Assembly (NCBI RefSeq): GCF_018812025.1
Contig: NC_063049.1
Location: 5,012,354-5,076,353, forward strand
DNA from: Megalobrama amblycephala
Lineage: Eukaryota > Chordata > Actinopteri > Cypriniformes > Xenocyprididae
Direction: 5' to 3'
Length of the DNA: 64,000 bases
The translations under genes and the position numbers were made by a program. Every line of letters begins with the position of its first letter. The first letter of the stretch is position 1. The notes under the pieces were generated by a model. That model searched no databases. It was given only the letters and a program-made list of their open reading frames with translations, and was not told the DNA's origin. Positions 21,256 to 33,278 of the stretch are shown piece by piece.

Positions 21256-23675
21256 GGGTGTTTCTGCAACTACGGGCACTTTTGACTGTCCCATTTTTTT
21301 AAAAATCAACCTCTATGAATTTACATTTTAACCATCACAGTCTGTAATACATATAAAAATGTACACAAAATTGAATGTAGTCGTTAAGATTTTAATCTGG
21401 AACATGTTTATTTTTTTTGTTTTTCGGGTCATCTTCTTACAAATGGTCCTTACCGCAACATTACAATAACGTTCATTTTATACATTTTACTTTATTAATT
21501 TCTAAAAAAATGTAATATATTTAAATAGCTTTTTCAAATTTTATGCAGTTTTGTAAATACTAATGTAAAATAATAATATACAAAATAGGGAATTTCATGT
21601 TTTTTTCTATGCCATGTAAAAAAATTACAGTAACCTTAGATGTCAATTGTTTCCATACACACAAAATATAACATATTTAACTTTTTATGACAGATGTTGC
21701 AATTTCAATGTGTAACTCATTTCAACTTAAGTGTTAAAATATTTTTTTGCAAATGAAACTGTAAAAAAAAATAGAAATAGGGCAGTGCTGCGGTAATGAC
21801 ATCTTGTGTCGGTAAGGACACAATGTTAAAGTGCCACGAAATCAAAAACAGGCTACTGTAGAGACCAACAGTGAAAGAAACAAACAAAAAGAAATTAACA
21901 GACATTGCATGTGTAAGATAGTAGCAGTTTTGTAGTAAATAACACTTTTAATGAACTATTTTAACTCTTTCAACTGCTTTGGAAATTAACTGCATCTCTT
22001 TTAACTGCATCTCACCACAACGTTACATTTTTGTACCATACCGAGTTATTTCTCATTTCAGACTGAGAAGTAATCTCATTGTAACATTTATGCTTTTGGT
22101 ACATGTACAGGTAACTAATTAAAACGAGAACAGAGTTCCTTCCAAACTGATCTGCTTCTCTTTGGGCTTGGTCAGCGTCTTGTTACCCTCTTTTAGCTCT
22201 GACATAATGACATTATGGAACAGTAAGACCCGTTTAATTTGGTACTGGGATGTCCGTATCTGGTGGCGAACTTTGGTTTGGGGTGAGTCTGTTGGGGAGA
22301 GTTTTTTTGAAAGCCTGAAACAACGCTTCCTGTATTTTTCAACTGCGGCCACTGCCTTCTTTAGCTTGTACTTTGCATCTCTGAGTTCACAGTACGTCTT
22401 CGATTGACTCTTTTTTACTTTTTTACGCCCCCTCTTAAAAGCAGCTTGCACATTAGGTAAAGGTTCTAGTGGAGCGGCAAGTAAGTCCTCATCAGATGGA
22501 TACTGGTGGTATGTTTGTTGATACAAACTGATTTGAGGCATTCAGTACTTTTTGTTTTGCCCTCTGGTTTCTTTTATTTATCCTCCACTGCCTTCTTTTC
22601 AGGTTTTTCTCTCTTTTTGTTAGCTGGGAGACAGTTTTTATCTGCCCACTTTCCTTTCTCTTTTTGTAGCGCTCTTTTTCCTTCTGCAGATAGTCTGCAT
22701 ATCTCTCTGGGTCTTTTTTCATTTCCTCTCTGCATTTTTTTGATCGTATTGTTGATGAATTTGGTCTCATCTAGAGTTAAACAATGGCATGTTAATATAT
22801 ATACTAATATATATACTTCAGTACTAATAATATACTGAATATTTGTAATTTAATATACAGTAAGCATTGAATTTGTCTGTACCGCAACACAAGGTCTTTA
22901 CCGCAACACCTAAATTTGCTGCGGTAAAGACATGTTGCGGTAATGACATTTTGGCTAATATTTTAGCTAATTGCAGCTAGCAAGGCCTACTACACTAGTT
23001 TTAACTCTTAGCATCTTAATATACATGAATTTAACAGTAATATACATTTATTTTTAAAATTTAGTTCAAAATACACAATTATTAAGCTGCATGGTAAGGA
23101 CGCACAATAAATACTATGTAGAAAAGATGAGGTTTACCTTAATTTTTTGGCATCTTCTGAGTGAAGTAGTGTGGTGGCCCAGTCTGTCAGCAATGTGATC
23201 ATGTGATAATTTCTGTTTCCATAGAAACTAGACTTGTTTGTGTTTGATAAAATTTCATAATAAAAGCTTTTCTTCATTGTCGCGGTAAGGACTCAAAAGT
23301 GTGGGACAGGCACATTTAGTTAAAAAAAAATCATAAAAGTGATCAGTAAATAATACAAAGAATTTTAAGATGGTTTAAATTAATCTGTATATTCAACAAT
23401 TCCATTTGAAATAATGTCAAATTGTAATTAAATTAGCTTATTTTATGTATCTCAACATTGAGACCACAGGTGTGGGACATTAACAAAAATGGTGTTTTGA
23501 GCTATAAATGCTTCATAATATTATATTAAATCACATTAATTAGTAATCATATTTTTTTGTCAAGGTGTGTAATGGCAATGAGAATATATTTATAAAGCAT
23601 CACATGACAAATTTTAACATAAATCTAAAATTTCACTGCTGGGACTTAAAAGTGCCCGTAGTTGCAGAAACACCC
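21256..23675. mobile_element. 2.4-kb TIR element with GGGTGTTTCTG termini
   Basis: Left GGGTGTTTCTGCAACTACGG (21256) and right CCGTAGTTGCAGAAACACCC (ending 23675) are perfect inverted repeats, continuing into GCACTTTT/AAAAGTGC for about 28 bp. ATTT flanks both sides (21252-21255 and 23676-23679), a possible 4-bp target duplication. Inside are a minus-strand basic coiled-coil ORF pair and at least eight copies of a TGCGGTAAKGAC-like motif on both strands. No DDE transposase was recognised, and the superfamily is unclear. Confidence 0.75.
22119..22770 (-). pseudogene. Basic coiled-coil protein of TIR element, one frameshift
   Basis: Two overlapping minus-strand frames: 22492-22770 (MRPNSSTIRSKKCREEMKKD ..., K/R-rich, with RREKNLKRRQWR-like patches) and 22119-22541 (AAFKRGRKKVKKSQSKTYCE ..., long helix, RVLLFHNVIMSELKEG). 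The overlap at 22492-22541 suggests a single protein of about 215 residues broken by one frameshift. The pattern (KDPERYADYLQKEKERYKKR, then a heptad helix, then LLFHNVI) matches hypothetical proteins that I recall as repeated in teleost genomes. Nucleic-acid binding is inferred only from charge. Confidence 0.6.
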
Positions 23676-23734
23676 ATTTACATTACACATCAAGATGATA
23701 ATTTTTTTTCAAAATCATGACATAAAACACATTA

Positions 23735-25326
23735 AGGCGAGCATACACTGTGCGATATCTGTGCGATTTCAGCAAGGTTACCAACTCACACTGTACTAGT
23801 AGATCGCGTGCGATGGAAAGCCAAAACGCACGATTTATGTGCTCACACTATGCGGTCCGATGGTCGAGACGTGACTTGACTTGACTGCTCACACTATGCG
23901 TTTGAAATATGCACGATAAACCCACGTACTGGGATGCGCCGATAGACAATATGTTTCCAGAGATATTGTCAAAAGCATCAGCTATATGGATATCAAGAGG
24001 ATTTAGCATTTCCAATTCATATATTAAATAATAATAATAATAATAATTAGCCTATTATTATTATTATTATTAGTATTATTAGTATTAGTAGTAGTAGTAG
24101 TATAGGGTAGGCCTATTTAATATTAAATTGATATTAGCTACAATTCATTTGGCCCGCAATATTTCATAGCGCATCACCGCATAACTGACGCGCTGCGAGG
24201 ATAATAAAATATTTGATTAGCTTATAATTACTCCTCACTGAAAATTATTTAAAGACATTTATACAATGAATTAAAGGCATATAATTAAAATTATTAACAG
24301 TAGCCTATGTGTTCGCAGACTGCAATAATCAGTCAATGAAAAGCAGCTTCACTTCAAAAACAACCTGTTTAATACGAAATACTTCTCTTCTCATTTTTTC
24401 ACCCACTACAGTTTATGGGCCACAAGAGAAATATTAAGAAAATAAATTAAGATATATAGCCTACCGTTATCAGGTTGAAGTAGGATTTATCTCGTTGTCT
24501 CTGAGAGAATATGCACCGAAAGCTCGTCGGTTTTACTTTTATTTTTTTGTAAAGGCTGGTGAATAATTGACAGGGGATTGAGACGTCTTCATCGGCATAA
24601 CTCTTGCGCAAAGTTTGCACATTGCTTGTGTAATATAAAGTAGACACTGACTCGTCTTCCTGGTTTTAAATGGAAAAAATTCCTATATGCGACGTGACAT
24701 TTTTCTTTATCACCAATTGCCAAATGATGGACAACAGTTCACATTTCCGCATTTAATAAAATTAAGTGAATATTAAATAGCCTACATGAGTAAATAGAAA
24801 GTGAAAAGCACATATAAATTAATGATCAAGTAAATTAATACAAGAGGCACCGGTTATGTACACCCAGGTGGCTTGAAAGACGTGGGTTTATCCATCATGC
24901 AACACGAACTGGAGGTAAGCAACATCTTGCTAAATTTCAGCTAGTTTGATAGCTACAGAACTTAAAGATCTCCCTCTTTTCGTTTTCTTTCTTGCTGCAT
25001 TGAAGATTGGTTTAATTTCTTTTTTCGCGCATGCGCAGTGGGGGGAAAAACACAGAGTTTAGGCAAGTCGGTTCTTAGCTCTGCTTCAACTGTGCGATTT
25101 CCTCACGAGGGGCGACCAAATTTCTGACATGCCAGAACTTCATCCGACCATGCGATTGCCAGTCGGGAGAGGTTTATCGCCTCTCGTTTCCCCGTGTACA
25201 CTGCACGAACACTGCACGACAAACGACACACGACAAAGCTGAAAATCGGCCCGACTCAAAAAAAGAGTCGCACGGGTCAGAATTCGGCTCAAAATCGGAC
25301 GAAAATCACACAGTGTATGCCTGCCT
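23735..25326. mobile_element. Harbinger-like element, TTA target duplication
   Basis: Left AGGCGAGCATACACTGTGCG follows TTA (23732-23734); the right end (CACAGTGTATGCCTGCCT) is followed by TTA (25327-25329). A 3-bp TTA/TAA target is typical of PIF/Harbinger. Subterminal sequence is rich in CGAC/GTCG words. The interior (24000-24900) holds (TAA)n and (TAG)n stretches and no transposase, so it is non-autonomous. Confidence 0.7.
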
Positions 25327-26320
25327 TTAGGAGATCAACATTAATACAACAATTCGAACCTCCTCTTTTAACTATTCAGGAGTTAACGTTAGATCGTTTA
25401 GCTTGTTAAGCTCGTTAACACTCACCGAGATTCAATTTCACATCTGCCGAAATGCAGCTCTAAATTCAATGGTCCAAGTGTTCATGATGATCTCAATCCT
25501 CTTTTTTTTTTTTTTTTTTTTTTTAAGTTAATATAAGTTTATAAATGCACTGTATTTACATAAATTGTAGAGTGATTGATTCAAACTTGCATCTGCACAA
25601 CAAATCATCTCATCACTCTCTGCCGATATTAAGGTGCGTTCACGCGGCCTCGTAATTCCTGCCCTAGTGAAAAAAAAAGTATACTAAGTATACTTGCAGC
25701 AAGACTAATTATTAGTATATTTCAAGTGTGTTAATGATTAGTTCATTTAAAGTGTGCTATTTTGAAACAACTAATTTTGTACTAAGTACATTTAAGTTGA
25801 AATTAAGTAGTATTAAAATACAACTTTAAGTATATTTAGTATACTTATGTGTGCTAAATTGGAACAACTTCAAGTATACTTAGTACACTTTAAGTATATG
25901 TCTGTGTAGGGACTAATTACATGCTTGATTAGTGATATTAAAGTATACTTAATTTGTGTTATAAGTATACTTTATTTGTGTTAAAAGTATATATTTTTGT
26001 TATAATATACTTTGTATTATAAGTATACTTTATTTCTGTTATAACTTATAAGTATCCTTTATTTGTGTTATAAGTATACTTTATTTCTGTTATGAGTACA
26101 CTTTGTGTTATAAGTACACTTTATTTGTGATTTAAGTACATTACAAAATAATTACGAGTGTCTTCAGAAAACACAAGCAATATACACTGAATATATTATT
26201 TTACAGGTAATAGTATATACTGTATGCTCAGTACCTTTGGCTTATTCCAAATATTAAACATTACACACTTTGCAGTCAATAACAATGCACTTTGTTATTA
26301 CTTATATTTTGTATAATATA

Positions 26321-26393
26321 GTCAACATTTGAAGCGGATCAAAATCTTTAATCAAAGTTGTCCTAACTTTTTTGATCCACTTCAAATGTTGAC
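26321..26393. mobile_element. Mini-MITE, 73 bp, TA-flanked
   Basis: GTCAACATTTGAAGCGGATC at left pairs with GATCCACTTCAAATGTTGAC at right. TA flanks both sides (26319-26320 and 26394-26395), as for Tc1/mariner-type targets. Confidence 0.8.
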
Positions 26394-28410
26394 TACTGTA
26401 CTTTGAATTACATAATCTCACACAATACAGTTGTGCTACTATTTAAATACAGCCCAGCTAGCATGTATAATCGGCCCGAGCTCGGCTGCCCTGCGGCACC
26501 TGCGGCTAAGACTCGGCATCGGCGTGTGTTAAACGGACCGATTGTGCCCCGCAGCTCGCTCTGGCACATGCATTTTTGTTACGGCTGTAAGCACTGGGCC
26601 GATTCATGTTCACCGTGACTGGTAACCCAGCTCTGGCTGTATGATCTGGACCACTTCTGGAAATGACTGGCTTATGTTAAATCAAGGATGGTTTTAATGG
26701 AGGCCATTCAATGTAGGTGACTTTCTTTAACACAAATGTAGATTTTTAACTCCAACCGTTTTAGTCTGTCCGTAACAAAATCTCAGACAGTAAAAAACAA
26801 AACATGCACAGACAATTCCAAATTAAACCCTGCTGCTTGTTGATGTCCTAAGACACGAAACGATCGGTTTATGCGAGAAACAGAACTGTATTTATATTAT
26901 TTATACCTCTAATACAGCGCTTCTTCTTTTGAGTTTTAATGGTGGGTTGCGAAGCAACTTCATAGTTGCATACTGCCATCTACTGTATCGGGTGCACGGC
27001 TTGAGGGCTATACTCGGCTCAGACCCCTTTGCCAGTATGAAGCCGATTTCAACGGTTACTGCAGAAAGCGTCAGCACGTACGCTCAGCTCATCACTGGAG
27101 GGGCGTGTGCACAACGGGTGAGATAAAACTCAACGCCTGACTGAATCATCCCTTTTCGATCCTACGCCATACGTTGAACTTGAGGTAAGTCTTGTGTTCA
27201 GTTTCCTTAAAAAGCATCAACATTCACGCTGAGCATAGTTTCAATCGAGTTCCCGTCACATCCTATATTAACTCTACATATTTCGAACTGTTGCTGATTA
27301 CATGTTGATTATTATTGATCCGTTAAAACTTTGTTCATGTTTCTTTGACATGTTCATGTACTTTTTTTCCAGATGAAACAAAAATAAAGAATTCATGAGT
27401 AATTCTGAGTAAAGTAGTGCAAATTTTGGGTAATATGTGGCTCCAACTTTTATGGCGCGAACGAAGCTAGCATTGACTAGTTGGGCTGTTAGCTTATTTT
27501 CGTTGCAGCTTGGCAAAGCATTAGCCAGGCTAGACGCAATTTTTATTGAATGCAATTTACGTTAATAATATTTACAAGCATAGTGTTCTGTGGAAGAAAA
27601 TTAAGTGGAACAAAATGTTAGCTGGTAGTGCTGTGACAAATCGCAGTTGATCCGACCCATGGTTCGGCTCGCATGTGATTCGCGGATTAATAAGCAAATT
27701 TAAATGGGGAAAGTTCATAATTTGCACGTGTTTCAAAGGCTTGCAAATGCTAACATTCAAGTGATTTTAAACAATTTAATCGCAAAAAGGCTCTAAAATG
27801 AGCAGCTTTCTGTACACATATAAACATATATGCCATTGAATGTGTCCGGTCCAGCTCCAGTCAGATGTGTAAACTTTAGAGAAGGTTGCGCTTATGTGTC
27901 TCATACTGTAGTCCATTCACATACATTTGGCGAATAGAGCAATGAAAAACAACGTATGTGGAGCGACAGTTTGTAATTCGCTCTCCGTCTGTGTGTGCGC
28001 GCGCGTGCGTTTAAGTGCACTCAAAAGTGCACACACGCAGAGACGTCTTTCAAAAAGCAAGCGAAAAAAATCTTTTTGTTCTTGACAGGACACATATAAA
28101 CAAAACGATCTCCACAGTATTCTTTTTCTAATAAAAACATTTGTTTATGTCTTAAGTGTAAGTATAGAGTCAGAAACCAATCTGTGCTTATTTGGTCTTA
28201 AAGAGACAGTAATCAACCTACTAAAGTATGTGTCCTTAATGTTAATCAAACAACCTAAGACAATGAGAAAATAACTTTTTGTAGCGCTAAAAAATAATTA
28301 TATTTAATTCATACAATAAGATTTTGTAATTATTTATTTGATTTGATTTATGTACCTAATGCTAATTTTAGACCTTATTTAATGTGCAACTTTGTTCTTT
28401 ATAATAAAAA

Positions 28411-28461
<51 letters not shown>
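28411..28461. repeat. (TA)n microsatellite
   Basis: About 48 bp of alternating AT inside the CACTA leader intron. Confidence 0.9.
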
Positions 28462-28463
<2 letters not shown>

Positions 28464-28513
28464 TTTGTTTTTATTTATTTTTTATTTCCATACACTGGTG
28501 TTTGCATGTATGG

Positions 28514-28839
28514 TAGGGTTAACAATTAATCATGATTAATCTATTGCAGAATAAAGGTTTTTGTTTACATCATATATTTGTGTGAACTGTGAATAATAAT
28601 TATGTATATATAAATATGCACACATGCATATATATATATTTATATATTAAGTATTTATATATAATATAAATTATACATAAATATACAAATGAATATGTAA
28701 ACATTTCTTAAATATATACATGCACGTGTGTGTATTTATTTATACAAAGTTATTATACACAGTACACACACATATATGATGTAAACAAAAACCTTTATTC
28801 TGCAATAGATTAATCCTGATTAATCGTTATGCAACCCTA
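28514..28839. mobile_element. hAT-like palindromic MITE, 326 bp
   Basis: The left arm TAGGGTTAACAATTAATC.. and the right arm ..GATTAATCGTTATGCAACCCTA are inverted; long inner arms share ATTGCAGAATAAAGGTTTTT and GTTTACATCATATAT. Flanks ATGTATGG (28506-28513) and GTGTATGG (28840-28847) match 7 of 8 bases, fitting an 8-bp duplication. Confidence 0.8.
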
Positions 28840-29169
28840 GTGTATGGGATTATTATAATATATTATGTCACAATTATAGATTTGTGTGTAAGATAATTCA
28901 GAACCTTGTGAACTGATAAAATGCTTTTTTTATCAAAGTAACTTAAACATGTCTTGATGGACCCTACTTTATGCACTGTGCAGTTATGCTGGTAGTTGGG
29001 TAATGTCATAATGGTTATTGGGTTGGGCTTGGACTAAAAAAGGGAAATTGTAATGGTTTAGTATAATAAGACATTATGTATGGTTTTGTACAATGCTAAT
29101 CTTTTTTTCTTTTTTCCTCAGGTAATCTTGCTTTTGCTGTTCTAAAATAAACACTGCTCTTAGGTAAGA

Positions 29170-31128
29170 ATGGCTGATCAAATGCATTATTTTAAATCTA
29201 ATCTGAGACGCAAGGCAGTTAAATCAGTGTCTAATTTGCTGCAAGGTATTGAGAACGACAGTAAGCTTGTTGACGATGATCTGATTGATGACCACACTGT
29301 ACATGACTTAGATGTTGTTGTAAATTGTGACGATAGTGATGACTTGATGCGAGACTGGAACTTGGACAGTGACCGTGATGATAGAGAGGGTCCTTCTGAG
29401 CATAGACCTGACCTGGCTGATGATTTAGTCAATTGGGCTTTGGAGTTCAATATCACCATGTTTGCACTTTCTGCCTTGTTGTCTATCCTACATTTTCACC
29501 ACCCCAATTTGCCAAGAGATGGGAGGACTCTTCTCAAAACAGTCACCAACTACAAAATCCTACCTGTAGCAGGAGGTGCCTTCTTTTACTTTGGTGTATT
29601 GAATGCTATAACAGGCCTTCTTGAAAATGTGTGGATGAAACTCCCTAGCAAGCATTGCCTGCAGTTACAGTTAAACTTTGATGGGCTCCCATTGTTTAAG
29701 AGTAATAATCAGCAGCTGTGGCCCATTCTAGGTTTATTGAAGGAAGTAGGTAAATGTCCCTTCATGATTGGTATTTTTGGAGGGGATTGCAAACCCAAAT
29801 CACTCAATGAGTACTTAAGGGACCTGGTGAGTGAGTTGAGTAGTCTTCAGTCTGGGTTTTGGTTCAAAGGAAAGCTGTTTTTTCTGCGAGTCTGTTCTGT
29901 TGTGTGTGACGCTCCAGCCCGGGCTTTTGTTAAAGGCATAAAGAGTCATTCAGGCTATTCAGCTTGTGATAAATGTGTACAGACAGGTGTATATATAGGA
30001 AATCGCATGACTTTTCCACAGACTGATTCCGCCTTAAGAACGGATGCTAGTTTCAGGCAAATGTTGGATGAAGATCATCATGTAGCACCGTCTCCTCTGA
30101 CTGGACTTGGTTTCAACATGGTACTTGATTTTCCTCACGATTACATGCATTTGGTGTGTCTGGGGGTTGTACGTCGGTTGTTTGACCTGTGGTGTAGTGG
30201 GCCTTTGCCAACTCGCTTGTCTGGTCAGCTGGTTAAAGCACTATCTCAGAACCTACAGCAACTGAAAAATAACATTCCATGCGAGTTTGCTAGAAAGCCT
30301 AGAGCTTTTGAGGAAAGAGGGAGATGGAAGGCTACGGAGCTACGGCAGTTCTTGTTGTATACAGGCCCTGTCGTTCTCGTAGATGTTCTGGCTGCTCCAG
30401 TCTACCACAACTTTATGCTGCTGTCGGTTGCTATTTTTATGCTGGCTAATCCTAAGGTGGATGTAGAGATATGTGACTGTGCAAAGACACTACTTGTGTC
30501 ATTTGTTGAACATTTTGGCAGACTTTATGGTGAGGGCTTTCTGGTGTACAATTTGCATGGCCTTGTTCATTTGAGCGATGATGTTAAGAGACATGGCTGT
30601 ATTGATGGGATATCTGGGTTCCCTTTTGAGAATTTTCTTGGTGAGGTAAAGCGCATGGTGAGGGGGCCAAATTTCCCAGTTGCCCAGATTGTCCGTCGCT
30701 TGTCTGAGCGTACCAATAACAAAAGGGTGGAAAGGGTGAAAGCTGGAACTGTATTAAGGAAAGAGCATGTTGGTGGCCCCTTACCACAGGGTGTTAGAGG
30801 GGGAATACAGGAGTTTAAAGAGTTGCACACAGATCAGTTTTGTGTTAAAATTACAGAGGGGGATAACTGTATTAAAATAGGTAATGACATTGGCTTGCTT
30901 CAAAATATCATCTTGCTTGAAGGTAATATGCACTTGGTGTACTATCAGTTTCATGCTGTTGAGCCATTCTACACATATCCCCTCAGTTCATCTAGCCTGG
31001 GTGTGTTTCTTCTCTCACAGTTGTCAGAGAGTTTGAAGTGCGTTAAAGTTGATGATGGCCTTTGTAAATATGTCCTCCTCCCCTTCAAAGACAAACATGT
31101 GGGAATGCCTTTGTTGCATTTACATTAG
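29170..31128 (+). CDS. CACTA/EnSpm transposase (Transposase_21-like)
   Basis: A 652-aa uninterrupted frame. Residues about 30-85 are strongly acidic. Three blocks match animal EnSpm transposases: QLNFDGLPLFKS with candidate catalytic Asp at residue 171; SVVCDAPARAFVKGIKSHSG with candidate Asp 247, followed by a CDKC pair (zinc-binding or structural); and SGFPFENFLGEVKRMVRG with candidate Glu 487 or 492. PHDYMHLVCLGVVRRL (about 323-338) is another family hallmark. It would cut at the CCCAGCTAGC termini and act in the nucleus. The start follows an acceptor-like site 48 bp upstream; MADQMHYFKSNLRRK resembles the short basic N-terminus of relatives. No stops or frameshifts are visible. Function is inferred by family. 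Confidence 0.85.
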   Translation: MADQMHYFKSNLRRKAVKSVSNLLQGIENDSKLVDDDLIDDHTVHDLDVVVNCDDSDDLMRDWNLDSDRDDREGPSEHRPDLADDLVNWALEFNITMFALSALLSILHFHHPNLPRDGRTLLKTVTNYKILPVAGGAFFYFGVLNAITGLLENVWMKLPSKHCLQLQLNFDGLPLFKSNNQQLWPILGLLKEVGKCPFMIGIFGGDCKPKSLNEYLRDLVSELSSLQSGFWFKGKLFFLRVCSVVCDAPARAFVKGIKSHSGYSACDKCVQTGVYIGNRMTFPQTDSALRTDASFRQMLDEDHHVAPSPLTGLGFNMVLDFPHDYMHLVCLGVVRRLFDLWCSGPLPTRLSGQLVKALSQNLQQLKNNIPCEFARKPRAFEERGRWKATELRQFLLYTGPVVLVDVLAAPVYHNFMLLSVAIFMLANPKVDVEICDCAKTLLVSFVEHFGRLYGEGFLVYNLHGLVHLSDDVKRHGCIDGISGFPFENFLGEVKRMVRGPNFPVAQIVRRLSERTNNKRVERVKAGTVLRKEHVGGPLPQGVRGGIQEFKELHTDQFCVKITEGDNCIKIGNDIGLLQNIILLEGNMHLVYYQFHAVEPFYTYPLSSSSLGVFLLSQLSESLKCVKVDDGLCKYVLLPFKDKHVGMPLLHLH

Positions 31129-31774
31129 GCTTAATTGTTGTGTTGAGAGTAAGTGTAATTTTCAGAGATATTGTTCTGGCTCGTTACTTATGCCACTGAT
31201 TACCACTTAGTTAGGAATGTTTTTCACCTGATTTGTGAGGTTTTTTTTTTTTATTATTGTGTGGGGGGGTCGGTCAGTCAGTCAGAAATTGTAAAATCAT
31301 AAACTAAAGTTAGACCATCTTTCAAGATGACGCCCCGCGTCTCAATCAACAAATTTTGAGGTAAGTTTGTTTCTAATGATGTTATGCTTTTAAATTGACT
31401 TATAACTTTGGTACTAGTTGCTAAGGTTTGCCAAATCAAGTGTAGTCTGTTAGTAAGTCAAGTTTGTCGTGATAAATTTTTTTTCTAACGTTACCGCATC
31501 AAACTTTTACCAACCTGTTATTAAGCTTGTTAGCACCCAAGGGATGGGCAACAGCAACTGGCAGGCAAGGGCCTCAAACAGACTGCAGTGTCTATAAATA
31601 AGGCCCGCAGGAACATATTAAACTAGGAGTATTAATTTTAAAACATTTGAAAAGTCAGTCATGAAATGGCGTTCTAATTATGCTAACTCCAACCAGGAGA
31701 GATCACTCATTTCAAAGGCTGCGTTTTCCGGAGGACGCATTTTATGGCTGCACACGCCATAAAGGATGTTTTAA
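31129..31774. other. CACTA intergenic/3' region
   Basis: No ORF of note; a T-rich run at 31242-31256 and a GGTCGGTCAGTCAGTCAG stretch near 31267. Donor-like GAG/GTAAGT at about 31359 may belong to a 5' exon of gene 2. Confidence 0.4.
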
Positions 31775-32190
31775 AGGGATAGTTCACTTTAAAATTAAAA
31801 TTCTGTCATAATTTACTCCTCTTCATGCTGTTCTAAACCTGCATGAATTATTTTTTTCTGATGAACACAAAAGAAGATATTTTGAGACACACAGCAGATA
31901 GTGACCATTGACTTCCATAGTTGGAAAAAATATTTTGGAAGTATTGTGATAAATGATGAAGAAAATCTTTTGATAAATGATGTTAAGCACACAGTTGACG
32001 GTACCCATTAAATTCCATCATATTTTTTATTCCTACTATGGAAGTCAATGGTCACTATCTGTTGTTTGTTTACCAACATTTCTCAAAATATCTTTTGTGT
32101 TCATCAGAAAAAAGAAATTCATACAGGTTTAGAACAACATGAGGATGAGTAAATGATGCCAGAATTTTCATTTTAAGGTGAATTATCCCT
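31775..32190. mobile_element. TTAA-flanked palindromic MITE
   Basis: Left AGGGATAGTTCACTTTAAAA and right GGTGAATTATCCCT are inverted and flanked by TTAA (31771-31774 and 32191-32194). Inner arms share TCTGATGAACACAAAAGA and TATTTTGAGA. The termini match the family of the giant element at 18072. Confidence 0.85.
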
Positions 32191-32194
32191 TTAA

Positions 32195-33278
32195 AACGTT
32201 TCATTCTGTATAAATATGAATCACAACAACATGCATACAAAATATATGAAGTTATATACAGCATTTTGTCACATTAGATTAAGCTGAAGTCCATTAGCTA
32301 CACGGATACAGATGCAGAAATATAGGCTATAATATATTATTTCATATTTGTATAATTGTAGTTTGTGTTGCTCTCAAAATACAATTATAAATGCTAACAA
32401 TAGCATTTTAATAAAGTTGTATTCTCACACATACTATAGTTGTGTGTGATTTTGTTGTTATTTTTTAACTAAAGGGGGCACCACAGTAAAAGTCCACTTG
32501 GGGCACACATGGCCAGCAGCAGCCCTGAATACTGTAATTTCTTGCTTTCTTTACAATGTATCGGTTATTTTTCTCAAATGAGACCGCTTGATGATGACCT
32601 ATACAGACGACGAGGCAGCTGTAGTTCCCAGCCGATCCCCGTATTACAGCGTTGTCATGCTAAATGAGTTAAATGAAATCAAACACAGTATAATCAATGT
32701 AGGTCCATGTAACACTTCACAATTCTGTTTTTCCTCTTTTTTTCAATTTTACATTTGCTAAATTATGACTTGAGACTTTTTTATTTTTTCATTTGAGTGC
32801 GCCAGAGTGCTTCATTTACATGTTAAATTCTCAATTTTTCTCTTGGCTAGGGGCCCGCAGACCCCCTTAAAAAGATTTTATTCGGAACCTTGTCACCTTT
32901 TTCACTTCTTGTGAGTTTGCAGGTATGAGTGTTACAACCCTGCGCTTTCTCTTCTTGCCTTCTGGAGGTGGGATGACCTGGGAGGGTGTGGTTGATTGTA
33001 CACCCCTGCTGAGTTGTATTTAGAGGCAGTGAAATGCAGCGCTGAGCATGAGGACACAGTGGTAGCTGCGGAAGAGTTTTAGAAAGAGAACCGCAGTTAG
33101 CTGTGCAAAAACTGGAATTTGAGAGAGAATGAAAGAGTGTTTCTTAGTCACATAGTTAGCCTATGTGATTCATTGCTGATCATAATTGGTGCCCCACTTA
33201 ATGTTTTGTTTTAAAAAGTTATTGTATGTTAATATGTTGTTCTATAGCTGACAATCTACGTTTCTTCTTTTTTATAGA
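32195..33278. other. CACTA intron/intergenic sequence
   Basis: No ORF recognised. It precedes the first coding exon of gene 2; an acceptor-like TTTTTTATAG ends at 33277. Around 32965-33090 a GC-richer patch could hold the promoter or leader exon of gene 2. Confidence 0.35.

Larger units (their letters stand above)
26463..29169 (+). promoter_or_regulatory. CACTA 5' region and leader introns
   Basis: A probable noncoding first exon ends at 27183 (CTTGAG/GTAAGT). An acceptor-like TTTTTTCCTCAG lies at 29109-29121, just before the transposase start. In between are a GC-rich (GTGCGCGCG) patch near 27990-28010, a (TA)n and a MITE. The minus-strand ORF at 27298-27555 has no recognisable domain. Confidence 0.45.
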
